64,000 bases of DNA from Pyrus communis (lineage: Eukaryota > Streptophyta > Magnoliopsida > Rosales > Rosaceae): positions 27,066,735 to 27,130,734 of the forward strand of contig NC_084806.1 of NCBI RefSeq assembly GCF_963583255.1. The letters run 5' to 3'. Within the stretch, counting starts at the first letter, position 1, and each line of letters begins with the position of its first letter. The translations under genes and the position numbers were made by a program. Positions 1-9,860 of this stretch are shown here, piece after piece. The notes under the pieces are model-generated. The model saw nothing but the letters and a program-made list of their open reading frames with translations. It did not search any database and was not told the origin of the DNA.

Positions 1-1142
1 CATAAGTAACAAGTGGGTTGCCAAGACTTACCCTTGCTTTTGTCATGCTTACCGGCTTTCTTCTCCTTCGGTTTACTTGTCTCAGCCTTATCTTTCGGCT
101 TATGTTCTCCCCCACTTTTCTCATGGTTACCCCTCTTCCCCGTGGACTTGGAATCACCTTGGTGGCTTGATTTAAACTCAATCAAGGATTCAGCGGCGGC
201 AATGGCATCAGACAATATTTGCACGTGTCTCCTTTATAGTTCGAGTTTTGCCCAATTTTGCAGTCCACTCATGAAGTACATGAGCTTGTCTTCCTCTAAC
301 ATGTTGGGCACCTCGAATAACAAACTCACGAAGGTGTTGACATAGTCTTTGACGCTCCCCGTTTGCTTGAGCCACCTTAGTTTCTCCTTGGCTTCGTACT
401 TGGCATTTTGGGGATAGAAGTGCAACATAAGATCTTTCTTAAATTCATCCCAAGTGGTGAGGGAGAACGTACCTTGCTCAATCTCCATGCTCCGACGACG
501 CCACCACATAAGGGCATTGTTAGCTAAGAACATGGTTGCCGTTGAGATTTTGGACTCGTCATCTTCAAGCTTCAGGTACTTGAAGTATCGCTCTACGTTC
601 CACACGAATGTGTCGAGCTCCTTTGCTTCCCTTTTCCCATTATAGGATTTGGGTTTAAAGGAGTCGATTACCTTGGAGTCCAACGCCTTGATTTCCCTCG
701 GCCCTTGCACGAATTGCTTCACGACTGCTTCTTTACAAAACGCCACATCTCCCTTAAGTTCCCTTGTGTCTTTTATCTCTTCTTGAAGCGCCACAAACCT
801 TGCCTCTATGTTGTCAAGGTGAACTTGGACTTCCCTCCGCATCTTGTCTGCCATGGTGTTGAGGGCGCCAATGAGCTCATCTCGTAGCCCTTCCACCAAG
901 CCACGCAGTTCATCCTTACCATTGTCCACCATGGTTTGGATTTCCTCCTTGTCGACAACGTCCTCATCAAGTCGAGTATCGAACTCGAGTATGGTTCGTT
1001 CCACCTTCTCGAGTCGCTCCTCCATGGTCTCCATCGATGCTTGCAAGTCCTTTAACTTTGGCTTGCTCTTGGCAACGTCTTGGACCTCAGCAGTACGCTC
1101 CCTTAGATCGGAGACTCCGGACACCATCTCTCCACTTGCCAT
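1..1142 (-). pseudogene. Ty3-gypsy gag (capsid/nucleocapsid) with one in-frame stop, partial
   Basis: Structural protein of the retrotransposon particle. The frame opens with ATG at 1142, 47 bases past the LTR, and runs about 302 codons to a TAA at 234-236; the same frame then continues open to the window edge. The N-terminal roughly 130 residues are acidic and predicted coiled coil, with heptad-like repeats. The centre carries the Retrotrans_gag signature (WWRRR, then TTWDEFKKDL, FYPQNAKYEAKEKL and VKDYVNTF). The stretch after the stop is Lys/Gly/Ser rich, as is usual before a gag zinc knuckle. The single TAA inside otherwise conserved sequence looks like a nonsense mutation, not a natural end, so the copy is probably defective. 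Confidence 0.85.
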
Positions 1143-1189
1143 ATCCTACTTTCCTTCAAGTGATTCACGAACTAGGCTCCGATACCAGT

Positions 1190-1728
1190 TGTCACGGGAT
1201 GACCCTTTAAGCCTTCCGCCCGTGCGGCACTTAGACTTGAATACCTCGATGAACAAGCTAAGTAAGCCTTCGAAGCCTCGCTTCCCCGGTTTGAATCACA
1301 AAGAAAGCTAAGATAGCCTGGAGAATGCCAAAATCACTTAGAAGATGGGAGAAAGGAAGCTTTGTATTGAAACTTAGGAGAACTTTACAATTGCTTACAA
1401 TTCTTGGATGCCTTGGCCAAATGGCTTGCCTCCTATTTATAAGCCTAAATAACCTCCTCAATGGAGGGTTCTAGAAATCCCTACTTACATCCAAAAATAT
1501 CTAGTATAGTTCTAGATACAACTTGCCTAATCTAGATTGTTCTAGGTGAGGCTTGAATTTGTACACTTGTGTGGATTGTTCCGGAATGCCCTAGATTATC
1601 TTGAACGCTCCGCCATGTTCTTGATTTTTCCGGGATGTTCCAGAAGCTTCTATGAAGACAAGGCTTTATGGGCTTAGATATATGATGTCTTGGGCGTTTT
1701 CTTTGTTTGTAACATATGGCCCGTGACA
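1190..1728 (-). repeat. Ty3-gypsy 5' LTR, 539 bp
   Basis: The bounds are set by TG...CA termini within the inverted repeat TGTCACGGG/CCCGTGACA and by the tRNA-Met primer-binding site abutting at 1188. A minus-strand TATA box (TTATAAATAGG, plus positions 1432-1442) lies mid-LTR, so transcription would start near 1400-1410 and run leftward into gag. Confidence 0.85.
1432..1442 (-). promoter_or_regulatory. TATA box of gypsy LTR
   Basis: The minus strand reads TTATAAATAGG, a strong plant TATA consensus, inside an LTR and upstream of the expected R region. Confidence 0.65.
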
Positions 1729-1950
1729 CTTGGCTGAGCTGGCCATGTGGCTCAACTTCTCCTTTGCATACTGCATTTTTCCTAAATTTGTCTTACACAG
1801 TAGTTAACCAAACTCAAAAAACGACTCTCTATACGCGGACTAGAATTTGTAGGGAGAAAGAAAATTAAACAAGGGGATCTAACGTGGATATAATTAAGAA
1901 GCTAAAACCTCTGCAGTCTCCAATACGGCAGTTGGATTTTATATATATAT

Positions 1951-2050
1951 ATCTACACGTTCCAGGGCAAGAAGGAAAGGACCGTATCTCTAATCTTCAT
2001 ATATACACGTCCCAGGGCAAGAAGGAAAGGACCGTATCTCTAATCTTCAA
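1951..2050. repeat. Perfect-register 50-bp tandem duplication
   Basis: Two head-to-tail units, 1951-2000 and 2001-2050, differ at only a few positions (ATCTACACGTTCC versus ATATACACGTCCC; the remainder is near identical). A short AT run precedes the first unit. The block 1729-2631 otherwise shows no gene. Confidence 0.9.
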
Positions 2051-2631
2051 AGAACCTGCGATAGGACGCCACGATAACCAACGCATGGCAACCATGCAGG
2101 GCCCCTTACGTTGACACCCTGCTACTGTGACACTTGCGAAGCAACATATTTGGACATTATCAATGAATATATTTGATACGGTAATGTTAGGAATTTGTAC
2201 ATTAAATATTAAAAATTAAATGATAAGAAAATTGATAATTAGATTATTATTTAAGTATTGATTAACGTGCTTATTTTTTATTAGTGACACATCATTTAAT
2301 TTACAAATTTAATTTACCTAGCACTATTCTACTTGATAACAGGGAAAATGTTAGGGATTCCACACACACACATGTAGCATCTTCTTACATGATAAAATAT
2401 GTATAATCTAATAAGTGTATTGATCGACGTACACATCACTTATTACAGTAGAATAGATTGTATACTATTATGAGTTCAAATATATGATTTTCCTGGCACA
2501 GATTGACTAAACGATATTGTGGTGTGGAAGAATTCATGTTTTACAATAGTAATACTCTAATATCCTAATAGTTCCGAACTGATGAAAACCTCAGTTGAGC
2601 TTATTGGAACTATCATTAACCTAACAACTAG

Positions 2632-3138
2632 CACTAGTACAAAAAACACTTTGCGCGGTATAGGTCATTTGTCGCCCAAATTAAAAAAATGTCGCTAAAA
2701 AATTAGCCCAACAAACCTTCATCATACACCAACCGTTGCACCAAGGCAGTGACATCAAGGTTTGTGCGACGAAGAAGTAACATGTGCGATGCAGATCCTT
2801 ATGTCACGCAAAACTAGTTTGCCCGACGCACCTACGTCCCGCAAAGTAGCTTTGCATGATGCATGTACCTACGTTGCGCAAAACTACTTTGCGCGACGCA
2901 GGTGCACCTACGTCGCACAAAGTTGTGAAAAAAGCAGTAAAACATTCTTGGTTTGGCGCCAAAATCTTGCGTGATGCACAGAACATAACACAAAGCTGTT
3001 TTGCACTACGCCAGTCTTCGTTACGCCAAGTGTCGTTGTGCAAAGGCCATTTGAGTGACGTTTTGTGTTTTGCATCACGCAAACATACTTTGCGCAACGA
3101 AATTTGCTGCATCGCGCAAACGTGTTTTTGTACTAGTG
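2632..3138. mobile_element. Non-autonomous CACTA (En/Spm-type) element, 507 bp
   Basis: The termini are CACTAGTACAAAAA and its inverted complement TTTTTGTACTAGTG. The flanks are TAG at 2629-2631 and TAG at 3139-3141, the 3-bp target duplication expected of CACTA transposons. The interior is a dense array of short subterminal motifs in both orientations (TTTGCGCGACG / CGTCGCGCAAA variants), the sort of site that TNPA-like proteins bind. It has no coding capacity; the open frames across 2762-3155 are by-products of these repeats. It would depend on a transposase supplied in trans. Confidence 0.88.
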
Positions 3139-4000
3139 TAGGATTTGAGTCATGAACTCTCTTGATTTGTTAATCAAACTAATCGATTGAAATTGTTGTT
3201 GTACAACTGACCAACGTCTAGAATTGAGAATTTTATTATTCTTTTAAACAAATATCGATGCCAATCAATTAAGACAGTCAGATCCATCCCTCAAATTGGA
3301 TAATATTTAGGTACTCACAAGTGCGTGTATTTTATATATTAATTTGTTAGATTTGGCCCAATTATATTTTAACACATGCTTTATTGTTTTACAAAATAGT
3401 GCATATGTTATTTAACTTTTCTTAGACTTTTGAAAACAAGAAACACGTGTTATCTTTTGAGTGCGCCAAATCAGAAAGTGAGCGCATATGGTACTCACTA
3501 GTGTGTACCTAAGTATTATCTCTTAACTTTGGCTAATCTTACTTATGCCTAGAAATGTAAGTTTAGAACTTCTAAGAAAAATTAAGTTTTGAAGTACGAA
3601 ATTGGTTGGACTTTAGGTTAACGTAAAGTGTGGTGTAGAGATCTTTGTAAGAGTGCTTTGGTCAAAGATGGATAGATGAAGTAACCTGCAACGAATAAAG
3701 AGTAAGTATCGAGAGGCACCAATGTGGTACCAGCCTAAGAGCCTCCAATGCTTAAGTTAGCAAGTTATGTTGACGATGCCACATAGGTGTGTTTAATGGT
3801 AATATGATGTTGAATAATAAATGTGATTTTTGAATGGTGTAGAAATTACCCTTTTGTAGAGGTGAAGTTGGAGGAGAATTATCGGCTTAGGCCAATAGGG
3901 TTGGAATGCATTGGATGTGGTGTTGCCACTTGTCATGTTTTGACTGGCCTCCAATTTGGAGGGAATTCTCCTATTAGTTATGGGAATAGCCATGTGTTGT
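3139..4000. other. Intergenic, no gene recognised
   Basis: AT-rich sequence without a convincing reading frame. About 3680-3990 contains short inverted words such as GGCCTCCAATTTGGAGG and could be a worn MITE, but I could not fix its ends. Confidence 0.4.
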
Positions 4001-4494
4001 CACTACCACGTTTAACATTTAGCGCGATGAACAAAAATTGGTCACATAAAACTTAAAAGTGTCGCACAAACGTATGTGCAACGAAAACTTGATCATGCAT
4101 AATCCGTCGTGCAAAGATCGTGAAGAAAGATTTTGTGCGACGAATAAAGTATTGGTTGCGGTAAATAAGGTGTGACGGCTCCTCATTCGTCGCACCAAAT
4201 TTTTAGGAATTAATATGTTTGTCGCACAAAATGTCAGGACACAAACCTGGGACGATTAATATTCGTCTCTAAAAATTTTGCGCGACGAAAGTTAGTTATT
4301 GCAAAAAAGTATGCATGATGAAACTATTTGTAATGCAAAAAAAAAAAAAAAATTATCTTTTTTGTTATGGGTTTAATTTTGTAATAAAATAATAAAATTA
4401 AATTGAAATAAAAAAATGTAAAGAAGAGAAAAATAATTTATTTGGAAATAAAAATAAAATGTATGTACAAGGAAAAAGTTTTAAAAGTAAACAA
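4001..4494 (-). repeat. Probable 3' terminal region of a larger CACTA element
   Basis: CACTACCACG starts at 4001, followed to about 4330 by many copies in both orientations of the same class of motif as the 2632 element (GTCGCACAAA, TTTTGTGCGACGAA, GCGCGACGAAA). A run of 18 A follows at 4339. This sits directly downstream of the minus-strand Transposase_24-type gene, where the 3' subterminal repeats of an autonomous CACTA element should be. The opposite end was not found, so the assignment is by context. Confidence 0.55.
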
Positions 4495-4698
4495 CTAAGA
4501 AAAAAAGGTGGAATAATCAACGGGATCGCCGTTCGCATGCGGCTGGAAAGATTGGGGCAATAAGGGCTCGAGGTCAAGGATAGGCTCAGAGGTCGAAGGG
4601 GTGGAGTTCTGGGCATGCTCGGGTTGGAGGTAGGGGTGGGCAAACGGGTACAAGAACCACGGGTCGAGGCGGGTAATCAAGGTTCGGGGCGGGTATGG

Positions 4699-4992
4699 TA
4701 TCACATCCCGACCCGGGCCCCCACCACATCCCGGACTTGGCTCCATCGTAGCACAATATTGTCCGCTTTGGGCCCCGATCACATCCTCACGATTTTGTTT
4801 CTGGGAACACACACAAGAACTTCCCAGTGGGTCACCCATCTTGGGATTGGTCTCGCGCGAACTCGCTTAACTTCGGAGTTCCGATGAACTTCGAAGCCAG
4901 TGAGCTCTCAAAAGGCCTCGTGCTAAGTAGAGATGAGAATATACATATAAGGCTTATAAGATCCACTCCCCTGGATGATGTGGGATGTGACA
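4699..4992 (-). repeat. Cassandra 3' LTR (minus orientation)
   Basis: 294 bp, aligned base for base with 5064-5357. The left terminus is mutated (TA instead of TG); the right terminus is GGGATGTGACA. Confidence 0.93.
4803..4910 (-). other. 5S rRNA-like block in Cassandra LTR (copy 1)
   Basis: The minus strand contains ACTCCGAAGTTAAGCGAGTT and GATGGGTGACCCACTGGGAA, which correspond to the plant 5S rRNA internal control region and 3' half (AACTCCGAAGTTAAGCGTGC; GATGGGTGACC). Box A/IE/box C-like sequence is therefore retained, though the 5' third is divergent. It is not a functional ribosomal gene. Confidence 0.85.
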
Positions 4993-5063
4993 ATCCACCC
5001 CCCTCAGGGGCCCGACGTCCTTGTCGGCACACTTCTAGCCAGGGATTGGCTCTGATACCAAAA
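4993..5063 (-). other. Cassandra internal domain: polypurine tract and tRNA-Met primer site
   Basis: 71 bp. The right end (5044-5063) on the minus strand is TTTGGTATCAGAGCCAATCC, matching the 3' end of initiator tRNA-Met. The left end on the minus strand is a purine run that would prime plus-strand synthesis. Confidence 0.85.
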
Positions 5064-5357
5064 TGTCACATCCCGACCCAGGCCCCTACCACATCCTGGG
5101 CTCGACTCCATCGCAGCACGATATTGTCCGTTTTGGGTCCCGACCACACCGTCGCGGTTTTGTTTTTGGAAACTCACACGAGAAATTCCCAGTGGGTCAC
5201 CCATCCTGGGATTGCTTTCGTGCGAACTTGCTTAACTTTGGAGTTCTGATGAACTTCGAAGCCAGTGAGCTCCCAAAAGGTCTCATGCTAGGTAGAGATG
5301 GGAATATACATATAAGGCTTACAAGATCCACTCCCCTAGGCGATGTGGGATGTAACA
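5064..5357 (-). repeat. Cassandra 5' LTR (minus orientation)
   Basis: 294 bp with TGTCACATCCCG...GGGATGTAACA termini. It differs from the partner LTR by scattered substitutions. Confidence 0.93.
5168..5275 (-). other. 5S rRNA-like block in Cassandra LTR (copy 2)
   Basis: Second copy of the 5S-derived segment. The minus strand has ACTCCAAAGTTAAGCAAGTT and GATGGGTGACCCACTGGGAA; the two copies differ mainly by C-to-T type changes (CGAAG to CAAAG, GCGAG to GCAAG). Confidence 0.83.
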
Positions 5358-5580
5358 TACGGGCTGGTTCCTAATTTTGTAAAAACAGAAACGGGGCGGG
5401 GTGGGGCAGGCCTTTGAAATTTTCAGTTTGGGCCGGTTCCTGAAGTATAGGAATTGCGGGTACTCGAACCGGCCCGTTTATAATTAGAATGGACAGACGA
5501 GATTGATCTTTATCCAATCTTAATCGTTGGTTTTAGGTTTCCTGGTCCTCGACCTATCGAATTCGACTCTATCACTTGAG

Positions 5581-5918
5581 TCTTTCTCGCCATCTCGAGT
5601 GCGTCGCCCCCTTCCCTCCACCACCCCGACATCACGACAGCCCTGGTGACCACCATCTTCTCGATTTGTCACCTCTCTTTTAGCTCTCGATTTGACATCC
5701 CAATCTTACAGAACCCAATCACCCCATCACCCATCTTCTTAATTTGTCATCTTTCTCTCGCCACCTCGAGTGCATCGTCCCCTTCCCTCCACCACCCCGA
5801 CATCACGACGGCCCTGGCGACCACCAGGACAGCCCAACAACTTCAATGACATCCCAGACTTACAGAACCCAGTCACCCACCACCTATGTTCTCGATTTGT
5901 CACCTCTCTCTCAGTCTC
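5581..5918. repeat. About 169-bp tandem duplication inside the hAT-like element
   Basis: Copies 5581-5749 and 5750-5918 share TCTTTCTCGCCA-CTCGAG, CTTCCCTCCACCACCCCGAC and CTTACAGAACCCA in register. Shortly after each half there is a CTCAGTCTC-CAGGTAAAAACCAA word (near 5910 and 6149) that looks like an exon/donor junction, so this may be a leader exon of a lost transposase gene or captured sequence. Confidence 0.75.
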
Positions 5919-6581
5919 ACAGGTAAAAACCAACCTCTGTGTATATAATTGATCTGCATTTCGAGTTCTTTGCTTTATTTCGGGTGTTAAATTCCTAAAT
6001 ATTATGTGGGTCGAGTTTGATTTAGTTGTTTTTCGGCATTTCGTTGTAATCTGAATCACTTATTGTGTTTATTGTGCTAACTAATTACCAGATTAGGTCA
6101 ATTTTATATGACTAGTGCCAACATTTTAAGGATATGAATTTGATACTCAGTCTCCCAGGTAAAAACCAAACCCCCATTTTCTTCTATGCTTTATCAAATT
6201 TTGTTTTAAAATCAATTGAATTGAACCTGTATTTGTTCATGCAAAATGTGGATGGATATGTGGAATTCTTGATTGCAAGTTTTAGTAAGAATGTAAGTTG
6301 TTACCATTATTATTCAACTTCTTGTTAGAAATGTAAGCTGTTAGGAATGTAAGCTGTTAGAAATGTAAGTTATGCTGTTTCTTGTTATTCAATGCCTTTG
6401 TGTTAGTTTCATGTGTCTAGGGTGCCAACTGTGCTATTTCTTTTCGTCCTTTTTTTTTTTTTTTTTTGGTAGTTTATTAGTCTTGGTTGATGATGCCTTG
6501 GGGCATCAATAGTATTATTTCATAGACAAGTTTGCAACTTTAATGAAAAAAAAAAGTGCAACAAAGACAGAAAATAATAGT

Positions 6582-7111
6582 ACCATAAGTCTATGTTGAT
6601 TACAGTGAGATTATGAGAAGGGTGCGCCATTGACTAATTTATTTTAGGTACCATAAGTCTATGTTGATTACAGTAAGATTCTGACCATTCTTCTTATTCT
6701 GGGTTTTTTTCAGTTTGCCACAACCTTAACATCAAATGATATTGATGAAATACAAAAGTTTCTTGATGCTGCTGTGAGTTCAAGGTATTCATTCCATTCT
6801 TTTGACTTTTCAGGGGGCAAATGGATATGAATGTTATTTTGAATGTCTTGGATTTAATGTATCGAACGATGTTGGACGATGTAATGTTGTTAATCTATGA
6901 ACTTGGATGTTGGACTTTGTATTTGGATTGGATGTGATATGTGCAGGGAGTAGTGCAAAATCTGCATTGCACTGATATCTGATAGTGAAGTGAACTATGA
7001 ATCTGTGCAAATGTGAACTGTTGAGAATGAATTTAAATTTGTGCAAATGTTTGAACTATGAATCTGTGCAAATGTGAACTGCTGGGAATGAATTTAAATC
7101 TGTGCAAATGT
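6582..7111. repeat. Short tandem duplications near the hAT right end
   Basis: ACCATAAGTCTATGTTGATT occurs at about 6582 and 6649 (period about 67). A 61-bp unit starting GAACTATGAATCTGTGCAAA is duplicated at 6992-7052 and 7053-7111. An A-rich run of about 24 bases follows at 7134-7158, before the GC-rich terminus. Confidence 0.75.
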
Positions 7112-8710
7112 TAGTTTATAGATATATATAACCAAAAAAAAAAAAAAAAAAAAAAAAACCAAGGACCTTTGGACCCTGCCCAGGTTAGGTCCGATTCCTA
7201 TAATAGAATCTGCTATCCCCGGCCCGCCTCCTTTGCACCCGGGTCCAATCTGGTCCTTCCAAAATTAGGCCCGGCCCGGCTTGTGCCCACCCCTAGTTGA
7301 AGGGGCTCAGACGTCGACGAGGGACGAATATCTAGGAGACGAATGTCGGATTGACTGAGGGCTTGTACAATCAGTGACATCTGACTCTTATACGAGGCGA
7401 GTTCAGTCCTAAGGTCGACCACCTCTGCTGTCAAAGTTGTCACCTCGCCTTTCGACTGTGAGGATGAAGAGGCTCTAGGTTCCCGTCACCAGGCATTCTT
7501 CATCCCCCTACAATACGCCCCCGGCCTCCACCTGAGAGTCTAATCCAAGGTGTTTGTAAGGATCTGAAACTCTGCATCCTCGGGGGGATCCACAAACTCA
7601 GTGGAGTCTCGGGAGGAAGTTGGGAAGTAGACTTCTGAAGAACCAATTGCTTCTTCTCCATCATTGTCGCCTGTGTAATATAACATGAAATATTAATAAT
7701 AACATTCAAATAATAACCATGATACTTGAATGCGTAAGATAGTAATTACTATTGAAGAATACTAAGGGACTCGACCAACTCATCCCTGGGTCAAACATAT
7801 AGTCTCCAAGGACATCGATCTCTGGGAATTTTGAACCCCCTTGAATAGAACAAGATAAAATAAAAAAAATAAAAAATAAAAAACTGTTAGTACGAAAAAA
7901 AAAATTAGTATTACTGACATATTAAAAATTGAACATGAAAAGCTTTATTATTACTTGCCGCCGTGCCTCCATCCTATATGAGAAGGGCCTTGAACCTAAA
8001 TGATGGAGTATAGTCTTCATCTCCCGATTGATCTTGTTGGTTTTCGACTTCTTCTATTATACAAAAAATAAACGTATTAGTTCTAATTTAAATGAAATAT
8101 GAAAAAAATCAATAAACATTAGTAAAAAACGTATAATACTTTTAGACTTAATATAAAAAACGTACCACTTAGCCGGGTTCCTGAAAATGACTGTAGAGCC
8201 ACACCCAATTATCTTCCCGGTCCTCAAAGTCATTCGGGAAACCCTCGTCAAGAGCGACTTGCGAATTATCAAATGTTTAAAAATATTGGTGCAAGTCGCT
8301 CTTCCACTGCTTGTATCGGTCAACAAAGAGCCTGTTGACGCACGCCAACATATTGTCGTTGATGTCATTGAAATTGTAGTTCGTCTTTAATTTAACAAAT
8401 TAATTACATACATTAAGTAATATAAATATATAAAATTCAAAGGAAAAGCAATAAAAAGGCAGGATACTTACCGACAAATAAGCACGCACCTTCCCCCTCA
8501 CCTTGTCTGGCATCGCCTTCCAAGACTTCCATTGCACAGGGCAATAGGTCTGAAAGACGTGACCAATGTTGTGGGCCAATGCGTTATGTTGCTTTGGCAT
8601 TGGTGCAGCCCGATGCCGATCATCGTATCAGATTGTGATACATCCGTTGGTCACCCATGTGACTTGCGCCGTCTTCAATTGGTGACAAGGTCCCCGAGTA
8701 TTTTTCTTTA

Positions 8711-9660
8711 CTGAAAAAAATAAAAGATAGTCAAACAAGCACTACAAATTATACCAAAATTTCAACAAAACTCCCCTAAAGTTATAACAATTCCTAAACA
8801 CTGGACATTGTAATGAATAATATATGATATCCAACAACAATCACAACAGTTGAAAAAGCCAAATTTGGACCTAATGCACAGTTGCAGTATGTAAAAATTT
8901 TGATTGCACTTAAATATATGAGTAACTAAATTCACAAGTATTTATTAGATTAATCATATAAGCTTCTCCCATTTATATTGGAACTTTAAAAAATAATAAA
9001 TAAAAAGAATAACACCGAAGCAAGGACATAAGAAAAATTCTATTTCTAATGGAAATTTGTGCAACAAAGTTTTGTGTTAAAGAAGAAAAACAGTGTATCG
9101 ATTAGGAAAGAAAGCAGGAACATAGGATTTAAGCCACAAAGGCCTACTTACTAGATTCATCCAAGTAAATCAACCATTTATTACCTTGAGGAGGTTTTCA
9201 GTGGAAATGCTTTCAGAGGACTTTGAAACCTAGCATCATAGTAGTTTGAATTAAAATCAAGCAATTACAACAGTAAAAACAAGCAAACTAAACCATTAAC
9301 TCATTAAATTAAAATCAGAATCGTAGTTTGAGTCTTAGCATAAGAAAGATGGAATGTCAGATCGCCAACTAAAAGGACCATATTAACTGGAAATTTGCCA
9401 ACAAAAAGTAGCAAGGACTTCCCTTTATTCTTAGTGTAGAGAAGTATGCTTCATGTATGACAATACGTTGGATAAAGTTGATATAAGTATTGATGCTCTG
9501 ATTACAATTCTAGTTCTAAAGCCTCAAGCCTTAAGATGAAATCGTCCATGGTTGTTCACCTACCAAGTTCTCTGTCTTTGTCTACCAGCAAGGGCCCAGG
9601 CGTACTTGATGGTGAACGGACGATGGCGATAGCAGAGAGAGCAGGGAGGAAAGAGAGAGC
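8711..9660. other. AT-rich stretch, no gene recognised
   Basis: Upstream of the Transposase_24-type exons. It begins with a polypyrimidine/AG acceptor-like sequence on the minus strand (8711-8725), so an intron of that gene probably starts here; no further exon was recognised. No CACTA right terminus was found. Confidence 0.45.
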
Positions 9661-9860
9661 GCGACTTGATTCTGGGTTCTTTGAGATTCAAAAGGAGCAA
9701 ACGAAGAGTTGGAGATTCTGGGTTCTCTGCGATTCAAAATGAATGGACAAAGAGGTGGTGATTTTGGGTTCTCCACGATTCGAAACGAGCAGACGAAGAG
9801 TTGGCAATTATGGGTTCTCCACAATTCAAAACGAGATGACTTGATTCTAGATTCTAGGTT
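9660..9860. repeat. Degenerate tandem repeat, unit about 55-65 bp
   Basis: Successive units contain GATTCTGGGTTCT-(C/T)-GATTCAAAA-GAGCA-ACGAAGAGTTGG with variation (9668, 9716, 9758, 9808, 9840). The minus-strand frame at 9582-9824 is a by-product of the repeat. Confidence 0.7.

Larger units (their letters stand above)
1..1728 (-). mobile_element. Ty3-gypsy LTR retrotransposon, 5' end only (cut by window edge)
   Basis: Read on the minus strand, the order is 5' LTR (1190-1728), a primer-binding site complementary to initiator tRNA-Met (about 1176-1187), a leader of under 50 bases and a gag reading frame that runs off the left edge. PR, RT and integrase are not in the window. The LTR begins and ends with a 9-base inverted repeat (TGTCACGGG / CCCGTGACA). 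The second LTR and the target duplication cannot be checked because that side lies outside the window; the flank at 1729-1733 is CTTGG. Confidence 0.88.
4699..5357 (-). mobile_element. Cassandra TRIM retrotransposon, complete, 659 bp
   Basis: Two 294-bp direct repeats (4699-4992 and 5064-5357) flank a 71-bp internal domain. Read on the minus strand, that domain holds a tRNA-Met primer-binding site (TTTGGTATCAGAGCCAATCC, plus 5044-5063) and a polypurine tract (GAGGGGGGTGGAT, plus 4993-5005). Flanks TATGG (4694-4698) and TACGG (5358-5362) are a 5-bp target duplication with one mismatch. There is no coding capacity. LTRs containing a 5S rRNA-like block, with no proteins, define the Cassandra family, which is known from many vascular plants. 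The outermost base pair of one LTR has decayed (TATCACATC in place of TGTCACATC). Confidence 0.95.
4631..7295. mobile_element. hAT-like DNA transposon, non-autonomous, with nested Cassandra
   Basis: The terminal inverted repeats are TAGGGGTGGGCA at 4631 and its complement TGCCCACCCCTA ending at 7295. The 8-bp flanks are GTTGGAGG (4623-4630) and GTTGAAGG (7296-7303), one mismatch, as expected for a hAT target duplication. Subterminal sequence is rich in GGCGGGT / CCCGGCCCGG words on both sides. The interior shows no hAT transposase (no BED finger or dimerisation domain seen), but several internal duplications. Without Cassandra and its duplication the element is about 2.0 kb. It lies in the last exon of the Transposase_24-type gene. 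Confidence 0.83.
4495..8710 (-). pseudogene. CACTA-associated Transposase_24 (Ptta/En/Spm) gene, broken, split by a hAT insertion
   Basis: The minus strand gives five recognisable exons: 8472-8710, 8166-8384, 7965-8053, about 7752-7840, and 7680 down to the stop at 4495. The first carries TRGPC...KTAQVTWVTNG and IGHVFQTYCPVQWKSW; the second NDNMLACVNRLFVDRYKQWK and DREDNWVWLYSHFQEP; the third the basic segment HHLGSRPFSYRMEARR; the fourth GSKFPEIDVLGDYMFDPG; the last MMEKKQLVLQKSTSQLPPETP and a coiled coil (LTAEVVDLRTELASYKSQM). This matches, from family knowledge, the plant Transposase_24 proteins that accompany En/Spm elements. Lesions include stops in exons 1 and 2, another at the end of exon 2, a frame change in exon 5, and the hAT element at 4631-7295. 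Removing that insert and one 8-bp duplication leaves the terminal frame open to the TAG at 4495. The start exon above 8710 was not identified. Confidence 0.75.

Noticed and set aside
454..1311. Plus-strand open frames 454-645, 705-887, 844-1311
   Set aside because: Antisense to the gypsy gag, no domain or start context; shadows of its codon usage.
2762..3155. Overlapping frames on both strands in the CACTA MITE
   Set aside because: Products of CG/GC subterminal repeats; no domain, and the element is bounded by inverted termini.
4827..5374. Plus-strand frames of 103 and 140 codons
   Set aside because: They lie across the antisense strand of the Cassandra LTRs, with the 5S-like block; similar peptides repeat because the LTRs are direct repeats.
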